Assembly (NCBI GenBank): GCA_903813345.2
Contig: CAIIXF020000004.1
Span: 13,044,196 to 13,104,195, forward strand
Direction: 5' to 3'
From: Owenia fusiformis
Lineage: Eukaryota > Annelida > Polychaeta > Sabellida > Oweniidae
Length of the DNA: 60,000 nt
The notes under the pieces were generated by a model. It worked only from the letters and a program-made list of their open reading frames with translations. It did no database searches and was not told where the DNA came from. This document shows, piece by piece, positions 54,010 through 60,000 of the stretch (positions are counted from its first letter, which is position 1; the number at the start of each line of letters is the position of its first letter). A program made the translations under genes and the position numbers.

Positions 54010-57000
54010 TTAGGCGTTCGTTTGAGGCGACGCCATCCAGTCTCCTGCAACTTGTACCCTATCAGTGTTCGCAGAATATGCAGGGTTATCAAAACTTTCA
54101 TGAGGGGCAGATCCTTTAGCGTTTCTTCGTCTCATATATAAGACGATAAGGACTATTACGACCAATACAACCAGGACTGCGATCACTATTCCAGCTATTC
54201 CACCGCCGTTGATAGATGGCGCCTCTGTTTAAAAATACATATAAATCAATCATTACTTATAAGCTTAGCTCAGCTATGTACACGAGAATTAATTTCTATA
54301 TTCTATAGATATAAAATATTCAAATATTTCATATTAAGTATATATTTACGTTTTCTCGGGAGCGGGGTAGAAACACCCATGGGAGGTGTCCACGTGAACG
54401 TCCATATGAATCCCCTGGTTGTAGTAGGTGCCCATGTCCACGGTTTAGGGGTAGTAAAGCGAGGGATATTTTTTGTTGTTGTTTGTTTGCCGGTAGGCCG
54501 AGTATATATTCCAGTGTAAGGGGGAGTCCCCGGAGACACCATGACTGAAACATGAAACATGATCATGACATAAACCAATCTTGCAGAGCTTGTGGAACAT
54601 ATATAAATGTGGAAATGAAAGAGAGAATCAGATATAGCGAACAGGCCAAATAAAAAATTGCTTCAATTTTATAATAGTTTTTGCCCATGTCATTCTAGTG
54701 GGCTGTATAGCAAGGTTGGTCGGGGTCGGGAGCTGGGGATAATTTTATTGCTTAAATATAACCATATCATCATCCTACATTAGAATCCACTCAGTCTAAC
54801 ATCAATTTCTGGTGCGAAAGTTGTCATTTTTGAGTTTTACCCCCCTTGACGACAAATTATTGGGGGTACTATGACAAATGCTTATAACTAAAGAAATATT
54901 TATTTGATCATCTTCAAACACACATGATGCAGATGTACCCATACTCCTGCTACATTACATCAAACACCTATTTCTCAAAGTACTGTTTGACACTGGAGTT
55001 TCAAACAAGAGGCGCCTCATCGATGTGAAGACAGATGTAGCAGGTTTGGGTGGTCCAATCACAGCCACTCTGATCGGTATCCACTGTTTTACAGGGTGTG
55101 ATACCACCAGTGCCTTCATGAGAAAGGGAAAAATAAACCTTCTGAAACAGCTGATCAAGAGGGAGGACATGCATGCAATCTTTCAAGAACTTGGAAAATC
55201 TATAGTTCTTGACCAAGGCATCTTCAAGAACTCGAAAGATTTGTGTGCATCATGTACGGGGAAAAGAAAAAACAGACATCAATCATGTACGATACATAAA
55301 TTTTGCAAACAGATTTCAACCTCAAGCCTCTATCAACAACTATGATGGGATAGACATCAGTCTCCATCCTCCATGCAGGTCATCCCTTGTTCAACATTGT
55401 AAAAGATGTAACTACCAGGCTTACATATGGAAGCAGTCTCACAAACCCCAAATGGATATACCTTCTCCAGCAGAAAATGGATGGATCCTAGAAAATGGCG
55501 AACTTGATATACAATGGGCTGAAAATCCGAATGCCATTCTTCCATAAGAGTTGGTAGACATTTATAACGAAGAATCAGATGACAAAATTGATAATGATAT
55601 GACAGATAATGAAGTCAACAATTTCATAGATGAAATATGTTCAGGTGATGTTGATAACTAACAATGTTCAACTGCTTGAAGTAAATGTTGAATTGAATAC
55701 TCAAGCAAAATGTATTGGTGAAGTTATTCAAAACATATTGGTCGAACATATTAATCATTATTGAATGTTGTCAAGCATATTGACTAAATGTTGTCAATTG
55801 AATGTTTAGTCATCGCTATTGATTACGTATATCCTAAAGCATACAGATTTAATGCTTATAGTTTTATGCTTAGAAGCTAAATTACAAACAAAAAAGAAAT
55901 GATCACTTTATGGATATCAAACCTATGTACATCTCAGGATTAAATGCATATACTGAAATCATTAAAACTAGGTGGATAATATATTTCAATTATGTCAAAT
56001 TAAAATAGGTGATTATTGCATAATATGAATATGTTTTTGTAATATTTTCAAAAATGATGACAATCCAAAGAATCTCTCTTGTAGTGTTGTGACAACCTTC
56101 TAAAACATATATTTTGATTTCTAAGATGTCTAATAAATATACTATTGTTATTAGCTACACCCTCAAAAAAGTGTTAAAACTTCAATTATATGTATAATAT
56201 GCAGATTTTGATGTGTATAATCAACATGAGAAATTTTGGAATGGAGGCTGTAATAGTTTCTGAAATATAGCTATTTGAGAAAGTTTCAGGTAAAAACCTT
56301 TCTTTTCGCAAATGGGGGGGGGGGGGGGTATTTATCCCTGGATGGCGATGAAGAATTATCAATATTGTACAATTCTTATGTTATTATCTTAGCTTATATA
56401 GTCAAATTAATTTCTAAAGTCTAAAAACAATTAATAAATATGTCATTGGGTCATGTAATTTTTACTTCATGGCGACATTCCGAAAATGCTGAAATTGAAC
56501 CTTGAAAATACCTTAATTATTAGATATAGAATGGATAAAACTCAAATATATGTCTTTTATGCAAAGTATGATGTGTATAATCACCATGAGAAATTTTGGA
56601 ATGTAGGCTGTAATAGTTTCTGAAATATAGCTATTTGAGGAAGTTTCAGGTATAGACCTTTATATTCGAACATGGGGGAAGGGGAAGTTTATTTGTGCCT
56701 GGATGGCGATGAAGAATTATCAATATGGTACAATCTCATGTTATTATTTTAGCTTATATAGTCAAATTATTTTCTAAAGCCTAAGATCATTCAATAAATA
56801 TGTCATTGGGTCATAATGTCATTTTTACTTCATGGCGACATTCAGAAAATGTTGAAATTGACCCTTGAAAATACCTGAATTATTATCTTTAGAATGGATT
56901 AATCACCTGATTTGTATGAATTTTTCAAATTTTACTTTTACATACCTTTTCATTACCAATGCCAAAAATGAAGATGATCAAATAAATACTTCTTTAGTTA

Positions 57001-60000
57001 TAAGCATTTGTCATAGTACCCCCAAGAATTTGTCGTCAAGGGGGGTAAAACTCAAAAATGACAACTTTCGCACCAGAAATTGATGTTAGACTGAGTGGAT
57101 TCAAATGTAGGATGATGATATGGTTATATTTAAGCAATAAAATTATCCCCAGCTCCCGACCCCGACCAACCTTGCTATACAGCCCACTATTCCTTGTCAT
57201 GTCTATTTTCTAAAAATCACAAAAGTGCAAACTTTATTCCAGGAAAACTAAAGATGTTTACAATAATGTATTATTATTTTTCTATAAGAATGGTTACCAT
57301 TCTTATTATTTGGGAGAATTTAAACATTTTTTACTCATTTTTTGCACTTTGAATCATTAATAACTTCCCCAATTTATAACATATTGTGAATCGTTTGGAA
57401 GATACTGTTTTTGATATTGTAAGGAATAGATCGGTAGGTCAATATTACATGTTGCTTGTAAATTTGTCACCCCCTATAGATCAGATTCTGCCTTTAATCA
57501 TGAAAAGGGGCGACTGTTGATAATTCTGAAATATGAATTAAGCATCTCCAGAAAGATTCAAAGAAACGAGATGTTAGTATCTGTTCGATGTTCCACAGAT
57601 GTTGATATGTGGATTTGCTATGAGCGAATTTACACACATTTACATTGCATTTATTTTATCTTATTCTTTTAATTCAGTACCCGATTCCCTCATGCAGACG
57701 TATCCACGTTTAGCAGTGCAGATGTTATCGTTCCATTTCCCATTAAGTGCGTATGCCTCAACGCAATTTTCTTCCTCCGTACCATTGACGTCACTAGGTT
57801 CGCCATTTGCCCAGTTTGTGTACTGGACTGGGGAATTATCTTTCCATTGGAATCCATCTTTAAAAGCGAAAATATTCTACTTTCAAATTAGAATTAATCT
57901 ATTCTAGTGAACAAATTGTATGTTGGAAATTATTTATATTTAACACAAACATAGGCGAGACTAAACATTACACAGGGGAGATATGCTGATTGCCCAAGTA
58001 GTACAAAAGTAGTACTAAATTAGCAAATTTAGTATTTAGCGCAATGCTATTCTATCACTCATCATATGAGTACTCAATTAGTACTAAAACATGCAGTACT
58101 CATGTCTGTCACAAGTGCTCATTTAGTACTAGTATTTACATATCTCCCTGTGTACATTAAATTAAAGCTATATAATATATTATCAGTAAATGCAATATTG
58201 TAACAACGCCTTGGTTGGTGCGTTTCTATATAATTCTGTCGAAGTTGGCCGCTGATTGCATTATGTGACCAACCATTCATCCAAGGTCATACTTAGATTA
58301 CATCAATTTTCAAAATCTCAAATTGGCTGGCAATGTGGTTGTCCTATTCTTCCCCTCACCTCTTATCCTTATCTTATCCCCGACTCTTATATTTAATCAA
58401 AAGGTAGACGGATACACATCAAAATGCAGCAGTTGCAATTCAAAGTAAAGAAATTAGTTCTGTTTGAGAATGAAGTGGCTCAATTTCTCAATTTTTAAAC
58501 TATGAAAAAAAGAAAAGTTAATATTCACAGGGAGATTGTACACAATCCGGACAAGCGTTATTTCCTAAAATTAGCACTCGGTGCTTTGTATCTCATGCAA
58601 AGTTTGAAACAACACCTTGGAGGAATGATTCAGTCAACAATGGACCGAGTTTGGGGTTTAAATCCTTAAATCAAAGTCAACAATTCTTAACAAGCAGTTA
58701 AATTTGCGAATGCTAATATAGATTAATTGACAGAGCTCTTACTGACAATCTTTCCTTTCAAACGATATACTTTTCTGATAATAAAAAAGGAAGAATACCA
58801 TTTATTGATCTGAACATGCCGATCCATACGTTTTGGCTTGAAACGTGTAGCATATGAGCGTTCAGGAACACACTTTCATCCTGACTATGTATAGTCACTA
58901 GTTTAGCCCCCAATTGGTGACATTCGAAATCCGCTTCAGCGAAATTTTTGGACTCTGTCTGCTTGAAAAGGTAACAGTTTCCACGGAATGAGAACCATTG
59001 TGAGTTTGTTTCGTCATCGGGACAAGAACCATCAGGAGGAGGGGGGATGTATGGAGGTTTTTCTGAAACGGAAAACATAGTTATACGATTATTCAATAAG
59101 TTTAGCATGGTAATCTAAAAGTAATTTCAATTTTGTTCCGGATTTTATTGAATACATATCTCTGGATAGAAGAATGAAAATGCCCTACTGTGAACCATCT
59201 TTGTTATCCAGAGAAAAGAAGCGTGAATGCCTACTAAATGATTTGTGAAGATTCTGACCATGCTTCTGTTCATGGCGTTGCTACTTTCGCTCCGACGAGA
59301 ATTTCTTTCAAAATTGCATATAGTTTTGAATAAAAAACACCATCTGAGCCCCGGTCTGACAAATGTGACCACGGCAATGGTAGATTTAGGCTGCGTTATT
59401 TGAACTGTCCACGCGCGAGTGCATTGCATAATATATAATGATTATTCCTCCTAGGTATCACGTATCAAGAAAAAATAAGCCCATGCTTTGCAAACAAAAG
59501 CAGTTCATCCAAGAGCACTTAAATATAAACCGTGATGTCTTTATAAAAATTATATGGTGTGTTTTTGCGTTTGAATGAGCTTTTTTGTTAAAAACACATG
59601 AGCATGTAATGAGCCCTGCGGGGTTTATTGTTCTTTTTAAGTGTGTGATACCTGGGGAGAAAACTCATTTAAGACATTACGCAATTCACTAGGAACGCGG
59701 CCATACAAATATACGATACCAAGGACGTGTTTTGCTGATTTTGTGAGTCATCGAGCGAAAAGCCAATAAGACGTTTTACATTTATAAAGATAAGTATCTA
59801 AAATATTTTGAAACGTCGTCTAAAAATTCTACCTGTTGTAACTTTGCACACGGCCCCAAAATTATTTGTACAGGGCTTTGCCTTCCATCTTGAGTTTCGG
59901 TTCCTCATCATTATGCATCTTCCGGTGTCTTGGGGTTCGTTCTTGCCCCAGAATGTAAACACGACTGGCCAATTATCGGTCCACACGTATTGGCCTGTCA
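54010..60000 (-). CDS. C-type lectin receptor (mannose-receptor-like), 3' part
   Basis: Exons: 59833 to beyond 60000, 58799-59062, 57681-57857, 54350-54544 and 54010-54224. All are joined by phase-1 GT..AG introns. The first gives the end of a C-type lectin domain (NEPQDTGRC.., ending CTNNFGAVCKV), without a WND motif. The next two make a complete C-type lectin domain: CPDDETNSQWFSFRGNCYLF, LGAKLVTIHSQDE, VWIGMF, WANGEPS, ENCVEAYALNGKWNDNIC. EPS replaces the EPN of mannose binders, while WND is kept. A Thr/Pro-rich, likely O-glycosylated stalk follows (TGKQTTTKNIPRFTTP). Then comes a transmembrane helix (GGGIAGIVIAVLVVLVVIVL) and a 40-residue tail with FDNPAY, the LDL-receptor-type endocytosis signal. 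A cell-surface recognition and uptake receptor is likely. The 5' part lies beyond the window. Confidence 0.87.
54920..55660 (+). pseudogene. Decayed transposon gene of the FTGCDTTSAF family
   Basis: The first frame (54920 to about 55240) reads HDADVPILLLHYI, VLFDTGVSNKRRLIDV and IGIHCFTGCDTTSAFMRKGK. A frameshift near 55240 leads to FANRFQPQA, LHPPCRSSLVQHCKRCNYQA, YIWKQSHKP and IPSPAENGWILENGELDIQW, then a stop at 55545-55547. The same frame continues as ELVDIYNEES. Proteins with this order (D-x-D, GCDTTSAF, CR-NYQA, PSP-GW) are widespread and unannotated in invertebrate genomes. The acidic pair and the GCD motif resemble a FEN1/XPG-type nuclease core. The N-terminal part is missing here, so this is only the C-terminal third or so. 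Confidence 0.65.
56210..56890 (+). repeat. Direct repeat, 360-bp unit, two copies
   Basis: GATGTGTATAATCAmCATGAG starts both units (56210 and 56570). They share GAAATTTTGGAATG, TGGATGGCGATGAAGAATTA and TTACTTCATGGCGACATTC. Copy 1 carries a G-run (56314-56328), shorter in copy 2. It lies inside the TTC-flanked transposon. Confidence 0.85.
57193..57510 (-). repeat. Interspersed repeat, second copy of 18,735-19,080
   Basis: Complement of the copy between lectins A and B; it directly abuts the right end of the TTC-flanked transposon. Landmarks are TGCACTTTGAATCATTAATAA and GGAATAGATCGGTAGGTCAA. Confidence 0.7.
57971..58152. mobile_element. 182-bp MITE with TA target duplication
   Basis: TA (57969-57970 and 58153-58154) flanks CACAGGGGAGATATG and CATATCTCCCTGTG. 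The interior is a set of TAGTACT / AGTACTAAA words. It is a Tc1/mariner-style miniature element in a C-type lectin gene intron. Confidence 0.75.
58153..58798. other. C-type lectin gene intron
   Basis: Intronic, no element recognised. Confidence 0.4.
59063..59832. other. C-type lectin gene intron
   Basis: Intron between the partial and the full C-type lectin domain. A 94-codon minus-strand open frame (59145-59429) has no lectin features and no matching splice phase, so I treat it as chance. Confidence 0.4.

Larger units (their letters stand above)
54696..57189 (+). mobile_element. 2.5-kb DNA transposon with TTC target duplication, possibly Academ-like
   Basis: TTC (54693-54695 and 57190-57192) flanks TAGTGGGCTGTATAGC.. 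and its complement ..GCTATACAGCCCACTA. The inverted ends are about 220 bp and nearly identical (CGGGGTCGGGAGCTGGGGAT, TAAGCAATAAAATTATCCCC, TTTGTCATAGTACCCCC). The interior holds the decayed gene at 54920-55660 and a 360-bp direct repeat. A 3-bp duplication plus a putative XPG/PIN-like nuclease-type gene recalls the Academ superfamily. That link is inference. It lies in an intron of the C-type lectin gene, opposite in sense. Confidence 0.72.

Noticed and set aside
55357-55545. 62-codon minus-strand frame
   Set aside because: Antisense of the FTGCDTTSAF-family remnant.

Overview
The window is metazoan nuclear DNA, not microbial. It is AT-rich, its genes are split by GT..AG introns, and it is full of DNA transposons, non-LTR retrotransposons, a tRNA-derived SINE and foldback elements. 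The gene content (secreted F-type fucose-lectin genes in tandem, a C-type lectin endocytic receptor, a Polinton/Maverick, Tx1/L1-like LINEs, mariner relatives) suits a marine invertebrate, most likely a mollusc such as a bivalve. The species assignment is inference only.

Host genes. Three paralogous three-exon genes lie on the minus strand at 8.4-17.8, 26.3-28.6 and 31.0-33.6 kb. Each encodes a signal peptide, a PAN/apple-like Cys-rich segment (exon 1) and an F-type lectin domain split over exons 2 and 3. All splice phases agree, giving 277, 272 and 281 aa. Their residues at the known sugar-binding positions differ. At the right edge (54.0 kb to beyond 60 kb, minus strand) is the 3' half of a C-type-lectin-domain receptor: a partial CTLD, a full CTLD, a Thr/Pro stalk, a transmembrane helix and a cytoplasmic FDNPxY endocytosis motif. 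A lone candidate exon sits at 279-401 on the plus strand.

Mobile DNA. The centre of the window is a nested stack. The upstream region of the third lectin gene carries a short tandem repeat. A mariner-derived element (33,837-49,876) is inserted in that repeat. A complete 15.1-kb Polinton (34,090-49,179) is inserted in the mariner, with 5'-AG/CT-3' ends, 6-bp ACTGGA target duplication and about 382-bp terminal inverted repeats. Inside the Polinton are a Tx1/L1-like LINE with a 990-codon ORF (14-bp target duplication, in a polB intron), a hAT-like non-autonomous element (5-bp duplication, in a polB exon) and a foldback element in the integrase. The Polinton encodes only a zinc-finger-headed protein-primed-type PolB, a zinc-finger/ATPase protein and a chromodomain integrase. 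I see no capsid or protease gene.

Other elements. These include a decayed Ty3/Gypsy copy with a probable 3' LTR (5.2-8.3 kb), a tandem pair of tRNA-headed SINEs (9.2-9.9 kb), a TTAA-flanked element (11.1-12.3 kb), a 0.68-kb inverted repeat in lectin gene A intron 1, several palindromic elements, a 484-bp tandem duplication (22.2-23.3 kb), and mariner copies near 2-3 and 51.4-52.0 kb. A 2.5-kb element (54,696-57,189) with 3-bp TTC duplication and about 220-bp inverted repeats carries a decayed gene of the FTGCDTTSAF family. Most of the window is therefore transposon debris in and around an innate-immunity-type lectin cluster.
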